Notes: generated by a model from the sequence alone, not told the origin. A stretch of 64,000 nt of DNA from Phycisphaerales bacterium (GCA_003141315.1 PLLP01000002.1:62001-126000), one strand, 5' to 3'. Shown: positions 17,223 to 26,618, counted from the stretch's first letter. Numbers and translations: made by a program.

Positions 17223-19013
17223 TTACCAGAAGTAAATATAGAACGCCGCAACTGCCGCCAAGATGATTATCGTATTAATAACATCCCATTTGTTCCAGCT
17301 CGCCCTCGTAGCAAGTTTTTCCTCTGGTGTAGAACCGTAGAATGTATAGCGAACCGTCTTCGGGTCAGGCGCCTTCGTCAGCAAGCTAATGGTTACTAAC
17401 AACACTATCGTAATAATCAGGAGCGCTTCGCAATAGTATAACCAGTGTACGTGCTGCAGGTTATACAAAATTCCGTATTTAGCCTGAAGCGCATTTATGT
17501 TAGCTTCTTGTTGGGCTGCAGTCATAGTGCCGCTATCGACAGCTTCTTTCCATCCCTTCTTCGGAAGGTCGATAAGCAAATCGAGAGCCAGCCGTCCAAA
17601 GCCTCCAATCATACCGACTAAAAATGCCCAGAAGGCGCCTATATGATTTGTCCGCTTCCAGAAAATACCCGCCACAAACAGCACTGCTATCGCAGGCGAC
17701 ATATACCCCTGAACTTGCTGCAAATATAAGTAGAGGTTCTTGCCAAGGCCTATAATCACAGTCGCCCACACCATACCTAATACTACAATCACAGCCGTTG
17801 CGATACGACCGACAAACACCTGCGTTGCCCCAGAGGCCTTCGGATACCACTTTTGATAGAAGTCCATAGTAAAGAGTGTTGCTGATGCATTGAATTTCGA
17901 AGCGAGCGAAGCCATCAGGGCTACCAGCATACCGCACGCCACAAGTCCGCGAATTCCTGACGGAAGGATTTGTGCAACAAGCGATGTATATGCCTCGTCA
18001 GCAATCTTAACGTTAAGCATTCCGCTCTGAGACAGTGCCAGAGCTGCCATACCAGGAATCAGAAAGATAAATACCGGCGTAAGTTTCAGATACGCTGCTA
18101 AAATGCTTCCGCGGCGCGATTCTTTCTCATTTCGTCCTGCCAGAACACGCTGGACGATATACTGGTCTGTACACCAGTACCAGAAACCTATAATCGCAGA
18201 GCCCGGTAAAACCGCCAGCCATGGAAATTCCGGGTCCGAAAGCGGCCGGACCAGCTTCACATTGCTGCCAACCGCCGCCATCATATGCCTCCAACCTTCT
18301 GCAAGGCTGCCTGCGCCAAGTTTAGTCAAACCAATATAGAGAATGCATATTGATCCGAATAAAAGCACAGGCGTCTGAAGGACTGCCGTGTACATAATTA
18401 CTCGCAGTCCCCCGAGCACCGTATAAATCCCTGTAACGAGAGCAAGGCCTATAGCTATAGGCCAGAACGCATCAATAGTATGGTTAAATATCGTTACGTT
18501 GTGTATTCCAAGAAGTACCTTGAAGACTACGCTGCCCGCATAAAGTGTCACCGCAATTTTGGTAAGCACCAAACTCGCGATAGTCAAAATGCTTAGAATC
18601 GAACGCGAGCCGCGAGAGAATCTCAGCTCCAGAAATTCCGGCATCGTAAATACTTTGATGCGGTCGTAAATCGGCACAAATACCCAGCCGAGCACAAGGA
18701 TGAGCCACGCCTGTATCTCCCAGTGGGCCATCGCTAAACCTGAAGCAAAACCTGCGCCGGCAAGACCAACCAAATGTTCCGAACCGATATTCGATGTGTA
18801 AATTGACGTTCCGATTGGAAGCCAGCCCGCATCCCGGCTCGACAAAAAATAATCCTGCCCTGACCGCGCTTTCTTCAACATTGAATACCATATTATTGCC
18901 ACCATCCCCAGCAAAAACAGGCCGATGAAAAGCCAATCCCATTTGTCGAACACTGAACCGGTGTTGACGGGTACCGCCTCAGCGATGGCCAACATTGAAT
19001 TAAGTATGTCCAT
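17223..19013 (-). CDS. Sodium:solute symporter (SSS family), probable sugar importer
   Basis: 596 residues with about 14 membrane helices. The family signature is visible in MLKKARSGQDYFLSSRDAGW, LPIGTSIYTSNIGSEHLVGL and GFASGLAMAHWEIQAW. The architecture matches SGLT-like sodium/sugar symporters, and the position between mutarotase and ribulokinase genes points to arabinose or another pentose as cargo (inference). The ATG at 19013 is preceded by AAAGGA. Confidence 0.92.
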   Translation of the reverse strand: MDILNSMLAIAEAVPVNTGSVFDKWDWLFIGLFLLGMVAIIWYSMLKKARSGQDYFLSSRDAGWLPIGTSIYTSNIGSEHLVGLAGAGFASGLAMAHWEIQAWLILVLGWVFVPIYDRIKVFTMPEFLELRFSRGSRSILSILTIASLVLTKIAVTLYAGSVVFKVLLGIHNVTIFNHTIDAFWPIAIGLALVTGIYTVLGGLRVIMYTAVLQTPVLLFGSICILYIGLTKLGAGSLAEGWRHMMAAVGSNVKLVRPLSDPEFPWLAVLPGSAIIGFWYWCTDQYIVQRVLAGRNEKESRRGSILAAYLKLTPVFIFLIPGMAALALSQSGMLNVKIADEAYTSLVAQILPSGIRGLVACGMLVALMASLASKFNASATLFTMDFYQKWYPKASGATQVFVGRIATAVIVVLGMVWATVIIGLGKNLYLYLQQVQGYMSPAIAVLFVAGIFWKRTNHIGAFWAFLVGMIGGFGRLALDLLIDLPKKGWKEAVDSGTMTAAQQEANINALQAKYGILYNLQHVHWLYYCEALLIITIVLLVTISLLTKAPDPKTVRYTFYGSTPEEKLATRASWNKWDVINTIIILAAVAAFYIYFW

Positions 19014-19039
19014 ATACAGTCCTTTCGTTAAACCATTGA

Positions 19040-20185
19040 TTACATAGTTTTAAATATATGTACCGTCTTTGTTTTATAAACCTGGCCCGGCTTCAGCTCC
19101 GTTGATGGGAAATTCGCATGATTCGGCGAATCAGGATAATGCTGCGTCTCCAAGCAGAAACCCGTCCGGTGCTTATATACCGCGCCGCCCTTGCCGACTA
19201 TAGTGCCGTCGAGGAAGTTGCCGCAATAAAATTGTATCGCGGGCTGGTCTGTCCATACTTCCATTACCCTGCCGCTGTTCGGCTCAAGAACCTTCGCCGC
19301 CAACGACATCTCGCCCGCCTTCTTATTCAGTATCCAGTTGTGGTCATAACCCTTGCCGAATGTCAATGGCTGATAATCCGCGGCAACACGCATACCAATC
19401 GCTACCGGCTTTCTGAAATCCATCGGCGTCCCCTGAACTGGAACTATATCGCCTGTCGGTATCAAACCATCGTCTGTCGGCGTAAATTTATCCGCGTTGA
19501 GCGTAAGCTGATGGTCCAAAATTGTCCCCGACCCCGCGCCCGCCAAATTGTAATAATTGTGCTGAGTAAGATTGCACACCGTGGGCTTATCCGTCGTAGC
19601 CTCATACTCAACCGTAAGCTCATTTTTGTTCGTAAGCATATAGACAACCTTAATATTAAGATTGCCGGAATAGCCTTCCTCGCCGTCCTTGCTTAAATAC
19701 GTAAGCTCGAGGCCCACGCCGTCCTTCGTCTGAACTTCCTTGGCATTCCACACGACCTTGTCGTATCCCTTGGTGCCGCCGTGAAGATGATTCTTGCCGT
19801 TGTCATTTGTTGCCAGCGTGTACTCCCTGCCTTCAAGAGTAAACTTCCCCTTGCCGATGCGGTTGCCATATCTGCCTATTAATGCTCCGAAATATGGGCT
19901 GCTCTTGATATAACCATCGAGCTTGTCATAACCGAGGACGCAGTCGGCCATCTTGCCGTTTTTATCCGGCAGCCAAAGCTCTGTCATAATGCCGCCATAA
20001 TTTGTAATCTTCGCGACAAGGCCGTTTTTGTTAGTGAGCGTCCAAAGGTTTACTTCCTTGCCATCTGCTTTTCCATAAGACTGTTTCGTGATACCCATTT
20101 TTTTCTCCTCAACTCTTGCCTGTCCGCAGCCAATAGCAGACATAACCAGCAGGAGCAGAAACAATAATACCAGACTCTTTTTCAT
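19040..20185 (-). CDS. galM: Aldose 1-epimerase (mutarotase), predicted lipoprotein
   Basis: 381 residues from the ATG at 20185, which has AAGGAG 9 bases upstream; a longer frame to 20275 lacks such a site. A type II signal (KKSLVLLFLLLLVMSAIGCG) predicts lipid attachment, so this mutarotase probably works outside the cytoplasmic membrane. Domain motifs are NYGGIMTELWLPD, GRYGNRIGKGKF, NHLHGGTKGYD with a catalytic His, NLTQHNYYNLAG with the second His, and CLETQHYPDSPNH with the catalytic Glu. It would interconvert sugar anomers before uptake. First gene of the arabinose operon. Confidence 0.93.
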   Translation of the reverse strand: MKKSLVLLFLLLLVMSAIGCGQARVEEKKMGITKQSYGKADGKEVNLWTLTNKNGLVAKITNYGGIMTELWLPDKNGKMADCVLGYDKLDGYIKSSPYFGALIGRYGNRIGKGKFTLEGREYTLATNDNGKNHLHGGTKGYDKVVWNAKEVQTKDGVGLELTYLSKDGEEGYSGNLNIKVVYMLTNKNELTVEYEATTDKPTVCNLTQHNYYNLAGAGSGTILDHQLTLNADKFTPTDDGLIPTGDIVPVQGTPMDFRKPVAIGMRVAADYQPLTFGKGYDHNWILNKKAGEMSLAAKVLEPNSGRVMEVWTDQPAIQFYCGNFLDGTIVGKGGAVYKHRTGFCLETQHYPDSPNHANFPSTELKPGQVYKTKTVHIFKTM

Positions 20186-20627
20186 CGTTTTATTCTCCTT
20201 ATTGAACTGCAAAATCCATTTTTCTGTTTTCCCGCCACATAAACAATCCTCCCCGATTGAAAAAATCCCTTTCAATCAGGAAAAGTCGCTAAAACTTTCT
20301 TGCGAATCTATCCGCCATTTCTGCCGCGGATTTATCCGCACCATTTTACTGTTTGCCCGCCCGCCCGCAAGTATATTTTCCCCCTCCCGCCACGCAAATT
20401 ATCCAGCCTTTCGCACCCTTCTCACCTTTTCACGCCCTTCTTCTGTATTCTGTGTTCTGTGTCCTCTTTCCACCCTTCTCACCTCTTTCTATGTAGTTAT
20501 ATAACTAACAACATCTGAAAATAGATGTTGCTTACTTCCCGTCCTTCCCACCCTTCTTCCCCTTCGCACCATTTTTATTATCTTGTTCATCCAGTAATCC
20601 TGTCTAACTTTCTTTGTGCCGGAGCTT

Positions 20628-20669
20628 GTCCGCCGAAGGTTCGCCGCAGGCGAATCCGCTACGGCGGAC
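20628..20669. repeat. Nested TCCGCC/GGCGGA palindrome
   Basis: Outer arms GTCCGCCG and CGGCGGAC enclose a second palindrome, TTCGCCgcaGGCGAA. This looks like one repeat inserted into the loop of another. Simple copies lie at 20722-20736 and 21047-21063, and relatives in many other gaps of the window. Confidence 0.75.
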
Positions 20670-20764
20670 AACCGTCCAACGATTCTATATTCTGTCTGCT
20701 GTCTTCTATGTTCCGCCTCGGTCCGCCGGAGGCGGATAAGCCTGTGTCCTGGGGTCTTACCAAT

Positions 20765-20780
20765 TGTTCCACGTGGAACA
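20765..20780. promoter_or_regulatory. parS: parS centromere site, copy 1
   Basis: Perfect 16-bp palindrome TGTTCCACGTGGAACA, matching the ParB-binding parS consensus of bacterial chromosomes. It lies 441 bases before parB. The preceding sequence (GGTCTTACCAATTG) is nearly the same as before copy 2, so a longer unit was duplicated. Confidence 0.9.
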
Positions 20781-21084
20781 TTTCCGCTTGGCAGCAGCTA
20801 TCCTGTGCAGCACGCAGAATCAGACAGATTGCCAAGTCATATTGCGTATCAAAATCCCGTTCATCCTGTCAATCCTGTCAAAAAGATAGAATACAGAAAA
20901 CAGAATACAGTAGTCAGAACAAAAACTCTCTGTGATCCGAAGGTTCGCCGCAGGCGAAGCAAGCTGGATTCTACTTTCCGACTTTTGACTTATAACTTAT
21001 GCCTTTGGCCTTGTGTCCTGTATCTTGGGTCTTAAGTCTTGCGTCTGTCCGCCGCAGGCGGATTGGGCCTGGCGTCTTGCCAAT

Positions 21085-21100
21085 TGTTCCACGTGGAACA
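21085..21100. promoter_or_regulatory. parS: parS centromere site, copy 2
   Basis: Identical TGTTCCACGTGGAACA core, here extended into a perfect 22-bp palindrome (21082-21103). It lies 121 bases upstream of the parB start codon, so ParB spreading from here could also repress parB. Confidence 0.92.
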
Positions 21101-21220
21101 ATTAAAATTTCTTGTATTTGTAAAGTTTTTTCACTGGATTAACCGAAAATTTATTTGTAGCATACCAAAAAATATAAAATATGGAAATATAGGCATAATG
21201 GGCAAATTAAGGAGGCCAAA

Positions 21221-22174
21221 ATGGAAGTTAAGGAAATCAAAAAAGAAAAACCAAGACATCTCGGCAGGGGGCTGCAGTCGCTTTTAGGTCCTATAACATC
21301 GTTTCCTGCCGGAGAGGAGCAGTTTGTTCCAATATCTATTTCAGACCCTAACCTATTGTCGGATAAGCACTTATACAACCTTCACGAGATAAATATCGAC
21401 CAGGTTGCACCGAACCGCTACCAGCCGCGTCAAACATGGAACGAAGACGACCTCAAAGACCTGGCTGAATCAATCAAGGCTAAAGGGGTTATCCAGCCAA
21501 TCGTTGTAAGAAAAGCCGCTTCCGGCTTTGAGCTGATTGCCGGCGAACGCAGATTAAGGGCTGCCAAACTCGCAGGTTTGGCTGTTTTGCCCGCAATCGT
21601 CCGGCCGGCCACCGACCAGGAGATGCTCGAAATCGCCCTCATCGAGAATATCAGCCGTACCGATTTGAACCCCATCGAAAAGGCAAGGGCCTATAAAAAC
21701 TACGTTATCACATTTAATATCAGCCATGATGAGGCCGCCGCCAGGCTTGGCCAGTCCCGCCCGGTCATCACTAATTACCTCCGCCTGCTCGACTTGCCCG
21801 ATGAAATTCAGCAGATGCTCGTCGATGGCCAGATCTCGATGGGACACGCCCGCGCAATCCTCTCTCTGCCGACCGATGACCTTCGCAGGAAACTCGCCAA
21901 CCGCGCAATGGCAGGCAGACTTAGCGTCCGCGAGGTCGAAAGGCTTGTGCGAAAATATATTACCGGCTCGGAAACCTCGAATAGGCCGCTGCCCGTAAAA
22001 CCGCCGCATATAATCGACCTCGAAAACCGCCTTACCAGCCAGCTCGGCACAAAGGTCTCTATCGAAACCCGCAAAAACGGCAACCGCGGAAAAATCATCA
22101 TCGAATTCTACTCTATCGACGACTTCGACAGAATTACGGAACAAATTGGCCTAAATTCTCAGCAGCAGCTTTAG
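21221..22174 (+). CDS. parB: Chromosome-partitioning protein ParB
   Basis: 317-residue ParB/Spo0J protein. The N-terminal tail RHLGRGLQSLLG is the usual ParA-stimulating motif. The CTPase/nuclease-like core contains QPRQTWNEDDLKDLAESIKA, QPIVV, LIAGERRLRAAKLAGL (GERR motif) and IENISRTDLNPIEKA. The helix-turn-helix is around NISHDEAAARLGQSRPVITN, and a C-terminal dimerisation part follows. An AGGAGG site lies 5 bases before the ATG. Two parS sites lie just upstream. A parA gene, normally adjacent, is absent here. Confidence 0.96.
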   Translation: MEVKEIKKEKPRHLGRGLQSLLGPITSFPAGEEQFVPISISDPNLLSDKHLYNLHEINIDQVAPNRYQPRQTWNEDDLKDLAESIKAKGVIQPIVVRKAASGFELIAGERRLRAAKLAGLAVLPAIVRPATDQEMLEIALIENISRTDLNPIEKARAYKNYVITFNISHDEAAARLGQSRPVITNYLRLLDLPDEIQQMLVDGQISMGHARAILSLPTDDLRRKLANRAMAGRLSVREVERLVRKYITGSETSNRPLPVKPPHIIDLENRLTSQLGTKVSIETRKNGNRGKIIIEFYSIDDFDRITEQIGLNSQQQL

Positions 22175-22280
22175 TAAATAATTGCCTCCAGTGAAAGTGG
22201 AGATTTATGCGCCAGATTTTGAAGTTAGATACCTGCTGCCACAGGTGTGATAAAACAAATTGGCCGGTTTGGATTGAACT

Positions 22281-22721
22281 ATGAGAGCGATAATACAAAG
22301 AGTCTCGCGGGCGAAAGTTGATATTTTGGACAAAACGATAGCAATTATCCAAAATGGTCTGCTCGCTTATCTCGGCGTCGCCGCAGGTGATACCGAGGCC
22401 GACGCGAAGTTCTTCGCCGAAAAAATTCCCGCCCTGCGAATTTTCCCCGACGAAAATGACAAAATGAATCTCAGCGTTATCGACGCCGGCGGCTCGATTT
22501 TGCTCGTGAGCAATTTCACGCTTTATGGCGATTGCCGGAAGGGCAGACGACCCGGTTTCGATTTGGCCGCAAAACCCGAGCAGGCAAAACAGCTTTACGA
22601 ACTCGTTGTCGAGCTTATAAGGAAGCAGGGCATAAACGTCCAGACGGGCGTATTCGCCGCTGATATGCAGGTCGAAAGCGTAAACGACGGCCCGATAAAT
22701 TTTATTCTCGATAGTAGATAA
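22281..22721 (+). CDS. dtd: D-aminoacyl-tRNA deacylase
   Basis: 146-residue DTD proofreading enzyme that removes D-amino acids (and glycine from tRNA-Ala) from tRNA. Motifs are MRAIIQRVSRAKV at the N-terminus, the active-site loop SNFTLYGDCRKGRRPGF (family S-Q-F-T-L; here Asn replaces Gln) and the C-terminal NDGPINFIL (family N-x-G-P). Length is typical. Confidence 0.93.
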   Translation: MRAIIQRVSRAKVDILDKTIAIIQNGLLAYLGVAAGDTEADAKFFAEKIPALRIFPDENDKMNLSVIDAGGSILLVSNFTLYGDCRKGRRPGFDLAAKPEQAKQLYELVVELIRKQGINVQTGVFAADMQVESVNDGPINFILDSR

Positions 22722-22734
22722 AATATTCCTAAAA

Positions 22735-22870
22735 ATCCGAAATCCGAATGCCGAAATCCGAAACAATGACGAATGACAAAAATTCAAATGTTCAAAACGT
22801 TTCGGATTTTGTTCGTTAGATCATTTGAATTTGTTTCGAATTTCAGATTTCGTGTTTCGAAATTTATTTT
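22735..22870. repeat. Imperfect inverted repeat of 'aaatccgaa' units
   Basis: About 135 bases forming a large imperfect hairpin. The left arm holds repeated AATCCGAAA/AATGACGAATGACAAA units and the right arm their complement (GTTTCGGATTTTG, TTTCGAATTTCAGATTTCG). It lies between dtd and the MBL gene. A comparable hairpin of 'aaatttcaaat' units is found inside the RNase P RNA. Confidence 0.65.
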
Positions 22871-22930
22871 TTGCTGGTATAATGCCGAACTCTTTTAATT
22901 GAACAGGCGTTTGCTGAATAAGGAATAATT

Positions 22931-24346
22931 ATGGATATAAAATTAACATTTTATGGCGCGGCACAAAACGTCACAGGCTCCAAGTTTCTGCTCCAGGCGG
23001 ACGGCACAAATATTCTCGTTGACTGCGGTATGTATCAGGAACGCCAGTTCAAAGAGCGAAACTGGAAACCGTTTCCTTTTCCGCCCAAAAGTGTTAACGC
23101 CGTTTTTCTCACCCACGCGCATCTCGACCATTGCGGCCTTTTGCCGAAATTAGCCAAGGAGGGTTTCAGCGGCCCGATTTACTGCACGCAGGCCACCGCC
23201 GACCTCGCCAAAATTATCCTGCTCGACTCGGCAAAGCTATTGGAAGAGGATGCCGAGCATAAACGAAAGCGTCACGAAAAAGAAGGCAGAAAAAGTCCAT
23301 ATCCGGAAGTTCCGCCTTACACAATCGCCGACGTCCAGGCGTGCCTGCCGCTATTCAAACCCCTCGAATACGACCAGCCTTTGAATCTCACAACCGGCGT
23401 CCAGGCAATTCTTTACAACGCAGGGCACGTCCTCGGCTCATCAATCGTCGCGGTGCGCGTCGGCCCTAATCCGCCCACCCCAGATACAAGGTCCATACTT
23501 TTTACCGGCGATATGGGCAGACCGAACAGGCCTATCATCGGCGACCCCGAAATCTTCGACAAAGCAGACTACGTTGTCGTCGAATCGACTTACGGCGACA
23601 GGGTACACGACGACTCCGCCGACACCGGCCAGCAGCTCGCCGACATCATAAACTCCACCCGCAAAGCCGGCGGAAATATTGTTATCCCGAGCTTCGCCCT
23701 CGAACGCTCGCAGGAAGTCCTCTATTTTCTCGGCGGACTGATGCGCAGCAAAAAAATAAAACCCATAAAAATTTATCTCGATAGCCCGATGGCCTCGAAA
23801 ATCACGGACGTCTTCAGAAAACATACCGACCTCTACGACCCGGAAATGGTGGAACTCCTGAAAAATCACCATTCGCCCTTCGAATTGCCCGGGCTCAAAT
23901 GCACCTCGACAGCCGAACAATCCAAAGCCATTAACAAACTGAAAAGACCCGTCATAATTATCGCAGGCTCCGGAATGTGCACCGGCGGCAGAATCAAACA
24001 TCACCTCGTCAACAACATTTCCAGGCCCGAATCGACAATCCTCTTCGTCGGCTACCAGGCCACCGGCACGCTCGGCAGGCAAATTCTCGACGGCCAAAAA
24101 CAAGTTCGAATCTTCGGAAACTTCCACCCCGTCAGGGCAAACGTGCAGGCGATTCACAGCTTCTCCGCTCACGCAGACAAAAATGAGCTGCTCACCTGGC
24201 TGAAAAAAATCCAGTCGCCGCCGAAAGAAATTTTTGTCGTCCACGGCGAACCCGAAAGCAGTGCGTCGCTCGTCGATTACCTCCACTCGAATACCGGCTG
24301 GAACGTCGTCGCTCCGAAATACCTCCAGCAGATAAAACTAAATTAG
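22931..24346 (+). CDS. MBL-fold/beta-CASP RNA metallohydrolase
   Basis: 471 residues. Metallo-beta-lactamase motifs include THAHLDHCG (HxHxDH), NAGHVLGSS, LFTGDMGRPNRPI and VVESTYGDR. The beta-CASP motifs that mark nucleic-acid-processing members include SFALERSQEVLYFL, AGSGMCTGGRIKHHL and VHGEPESS. It resembles YSH1/CPSF73-type nucleases acting on RNA 3' ends or in RNA decay. AAGGAATAATT precedes the ATG. Confidence 0.92.
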   Translation: MDIKLTFYGAAQNVTGSKFLLQADGTNILVDCGMYQERQFKERNWKPFPFPPKSVNAVFLTHAHLDHCGLLPKLAKEGFSGPIYCTQATADLAKIILLDSAKLLEEDAEHKRKRHEKEGRKSPYPEVPPYTIADVQACLPLFKPLEYDQPLNLTTGVQAILYNAGHVLGSSIVAVRVGPNPPTPDTRSILFTGDMGRPNRPIIGDPEIFDKADYVVVESTYGDRVHDDSADTGQQLADIINSTRKAGGNIVIPSFALERSQEVLYFLGGLMRSKKIKPIKIYLDSPMASKITDVFRKHTDLYDPEMVELLKNHHSPFELPGLKCTSTAEQSKAINKLKRPVIIIAGSGMCTGGRIKHHLVNNISRPESTILFVGYQATGTLGRQILDGQKQVRIFGNFHPVRANVQAIHSFSAHADKNELLTWLKKIQSPPKEIFVVHGEPESSASLVDYLHSNTGWNVVAPKYLQQIKLN

Positions 24347-24823
24347 ATGTAAAACAATCGCATCTATTTTTGCCGCCGGCATTACCCCCAGAACCGCATA
24401 AATATATATTCGTAAGTATAATAGAGACCGCCCAATGTGAGGTGCGACGTTGGTGTGGTAAGTTTGTATGCAATTTGATGGAGGGTTTTTGTGCCCCCAT
24501 TTTTAAGGAATAGATATAGAGGAGCGGACAATTTACCCGCCTTCGCAGAAAGCCATTCGCCGTGGCGGATAAAACCGTGGAGCTTCACAATTACGGCGAA
24601 CCCTTTATCGCCGGTTTTAGCCTGCTGTTATCGGACAATCGGCAAAATAAAAAATGCCGGCGGCGATAAAACATCGCACATACCACTGAAAAAAGTGTTT
24701 TTTATAGTCCAATAAAAAAATAATTCCGCGCCCTTAAGCGCAGCGGCAATTGTTTCGATATTTATCATACTAAATAGATACAGCAGAGGGCAGGTTGTGA
24801 CTTTTGGAAATCGGGGCAGAAGT
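24347..24823. other. Intergenic region with one weak reading frame
   Basis: About 480 bases without a supported gene. On the minus strand a frame from GTG at 24588 to 24382 (68 codons, LSAPLYLFLKNGGTKTLHQI) can be read, but no ribosome site is visible and I recognise no family; it may be a gene relic. A hairpin-rich segment GCCGGCGGCG lies near 24657. Confidence 0.4.
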
Positions 24824-25633
24824 ATGAAAATTAAATACGTAGTTTCGTCGATGGTTTTCTGGGGGTGTGAAAACAACCTCACGTTCGAGCAGGACTGCGA
24901 ATTCCTGAGGTCGCTCGGGTTCGGAATCGAGCTTTGGCCAAACGAGGGCGGCCTAAACGCCTGCAAATACGACAGGCGAAACTGGAAAAGACTTTCGCAC
25001 GCCACGAAAGAGATGCTCGTCTCGATGCGTTCCCGAAACGACAACCCCACCCTCGAACAATGGCAGGAGCAGATTCAGTGCGCAGAAATGCTCGACTCGC
25101 GAATCGTCACCGACCTGCGAAGCTTCGGAATCCCCGAAGGCGAAGACCTCAACGGCAGAGACCTCCCAAGGCAAATTGTCGAAATGGCGCAGCAAAGCAA
25201 CGTCCGCCTCTGCATCGAGACCGGCTCCTTGAAACAGGTTAAACAGCTCGGCAAAAAATTCGACTCTATCGGCTACTGCCTCGATACCGGGTTCGCAAAT
25301 TTGGATAAAAACGTCGGCTTCAAAAAATACGTCGATGAATTGGCAGAAAGAATTACACATCTGCACATCAACGATAATTACGGCCGCACCAACGATCACG
25401 CCCCGCCTGGACTCGCCGGCGGAATCTCACGACAGAACTGGGATTACCTGCTCGAAGCCCTCAACCGTTATGATAACGAAATTATCGCCTGCCTCGAAAT
25501 GAGGCCGCCGAGCCCGACCTGTATAATCAGGCAGGCCAGCGATTTCCTCTTCGACCATTTGAACTGGCCCGACAAACCCCGGTCCAGCGAGGATAGGCCG
25601 GCCAGAAACCGTATCCCCGCCAAAAACAGATAA
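24824..25633 (+). CDS. Sugar phosphate isomerase/epimerase-like TIM-barrel protein
   Basis: 269 residues from the ATG at 24824; a GTG at 24797 is an equally open alternative. The fold is that of xylose-isomerase-like (AP_endonuc_2) barrels: ELWPNEGGLNACKYD, CIETGSLKQVKQL (metal-ligand Glu region), GYCLDTGFANLD, ITHLHINDNYGRTNDHAPPG (His/Asp metal ligands) and ACLEMRPP at the C-terminal strand. It probably isomerises or epimerises a sugar or sugar acid; the substrate is unknown. A terminator follows at 25663. Confidence 0.8.
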   Translation: MKIKYVVSSMVFWGCENNLTFEQDCEFLRSLGFGIELWPNEGGLNACKYDRRNWKRLSHATKEMLVSMRSRNDNPTLEQWQEQIQCAEMLDSRIVTDLRSFGIPEGEDLNGRDLPRQIVEMAQQSNVRLCIETGSLKQVKQLGKKFDSIGYCLDTGFANLDKNVGFKKYVDELAERITHLHINDNYGRTNDHAPPGLAGGISRQNWDYLLEALNRYDNEIIACLEMRPPSPTCIIRQASDFLFDHLNWPDKPRSSEDRPARNRIPAKNR

Positions 25634-25662
25634 ATTAACACCACTATTTATCGTTCCTAAAG

Positions 25663-25683
25663 CCCCCGACTTTATGTCGGGGG
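25663..25683 (+). terminator. Terminator after the sugar isomerase-like gene
   Basis: Perfect 8-bp stem CCCCCGAC/GTCGGGGG with a TTTAT loop, preceded by TTCCTAAAG as at 5610 and followed by TTATC. Confidence 0.75.
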
Positions 25684-25820
25684 TTATCATCGTTGTGTTT
25701 TCCACTGTATTCCAAATAACGAGTTTTGCACTTGTAAGTAAAAGGCGTTCTGATTATATTTTATTCGTTATCTGTCCGCTGAATTTATCAGTCGCGGAAT
25801 TGCCGTTATAAGGAGAAAAA

Positions 25821-26618
25821 ATGAAACCGAAACTTATCGTAGTTGGTTCCGCCGGCCGAATGGGCAGACGCATAATATCCGCCGCCCTCGATTCCGCCCG
25901 CTTCGATATTATCGCCGCTCTCGAAAAAACAGGCTGCCCCGACATCGGCAAAGACGCAGGCGAGCTTGCCTGCGGAAAAAGCATCAGCCTGAAAATCTCA
26001 GACTCCTGGCCCGCCGCCGCGGATGTCGCAATCGATTTTTCCCAGCCTGCCGCCGCTGATGATACAATCAGCCGCTGCCTCGATAAAAAAATCGCCCTTG
26101 TTTTGGGTACAACGGGATTAACGCCGCAGCAGCACGAGAAAATCAAAGCCGCCTCCGCAAAAATACCCGTCCTCTACAGCACAAATACCAGCCTTGGCAT
26201 GAACGTCCTCTTCGCGCTCGTCGGCAAACTCGCGTCGATGCTCGGCGAAGATTACGACATCGAAATCGTCGAGCAGCATCACCGCTTCAAAAAAGATTCA
26301 CCCAGCGGCTCTGCAATTACTCTGGCGGAAAATATCTGCAAAGCGACAGGCGCTAATTTTTCGGATGCAGTTATTTTCGGAAGGCACGGCAAAGACGCGC
26401 TCCGCAAAAAAGGCCAACTCGCAATCCACTCCGTCCGCGCAGGCGATATTACCGGCGTCCATTCCGTAATCTTCGGCACGACCGGCGAGACAATCTCGCT
26501 CAATCACACGGCGAGCACCACCGAATGTTTCGCGAAAGGCGCCTGCCTCGCCGCCGCCTGGCTCGTCGGGAAAAAACCCGCCCTCTATTCAATGGCCGAC
26601 GTCCTTAATATTAAATAG
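25821..26618 (+). CDS. dapB: 4-hydroxy-tetrahydrodipicolinate reductase
   Basis: 265-residue enzyme of lysine/diaminopimelate synthesis. The nucleotide-binding motif is VVGSAGRMGRRI, then AIDFSQPAA, LVLGTTGLTPQQ, STNTSLGMNVLF and the catalytic VEQHHRFKKDSPSGSA (His-His and Lys). AAGGAG lies 9 bases before the ATG. No other dap gene is near. Confidence 0.96.
   Translation: MKPKLIVVGSAGRMGRRIISAALDSARFDIIAALEKTGCPDIGKDAGELACGKSISLKISDSWPAAADVAIDFSQPAAADDTISRCLDKKIALVLGTTGLTPQQHEKIKAASAKIPVLYSTNTSLGMNVLFALVGKLASMLGEDYDIEIVEQHHRFKKDSPSGSAITLAENICKATGANFSDAVIFGRHGKDALRKKGQLAIHSVRAGDITGVHSVIFGTTGETISLNHTASTTECFAKGACLAAAWLVGKKPALYSMADVLNIK

Larger units (their letters stand above)
20186..21220. other. 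Repeat-rich intergenic region carrying two parS sites
   Basis: About 1 kb with no convincing gene. It holds short poly-purine/pyrimidine tracts ('cacccttctcaccttttc' types at 20400-20560), nested TCCGCC/GGCGGA palindromes (20628-20669, 20722-20736, 21047-21063), an 'atcctgtcaatcctgtcaaaaagatagaatac' type tract at 20868-20900, and two parS sites. The stretch separates the divergent arabinose operon and parB, so promoters for both should be here. Confidence 0.7.
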
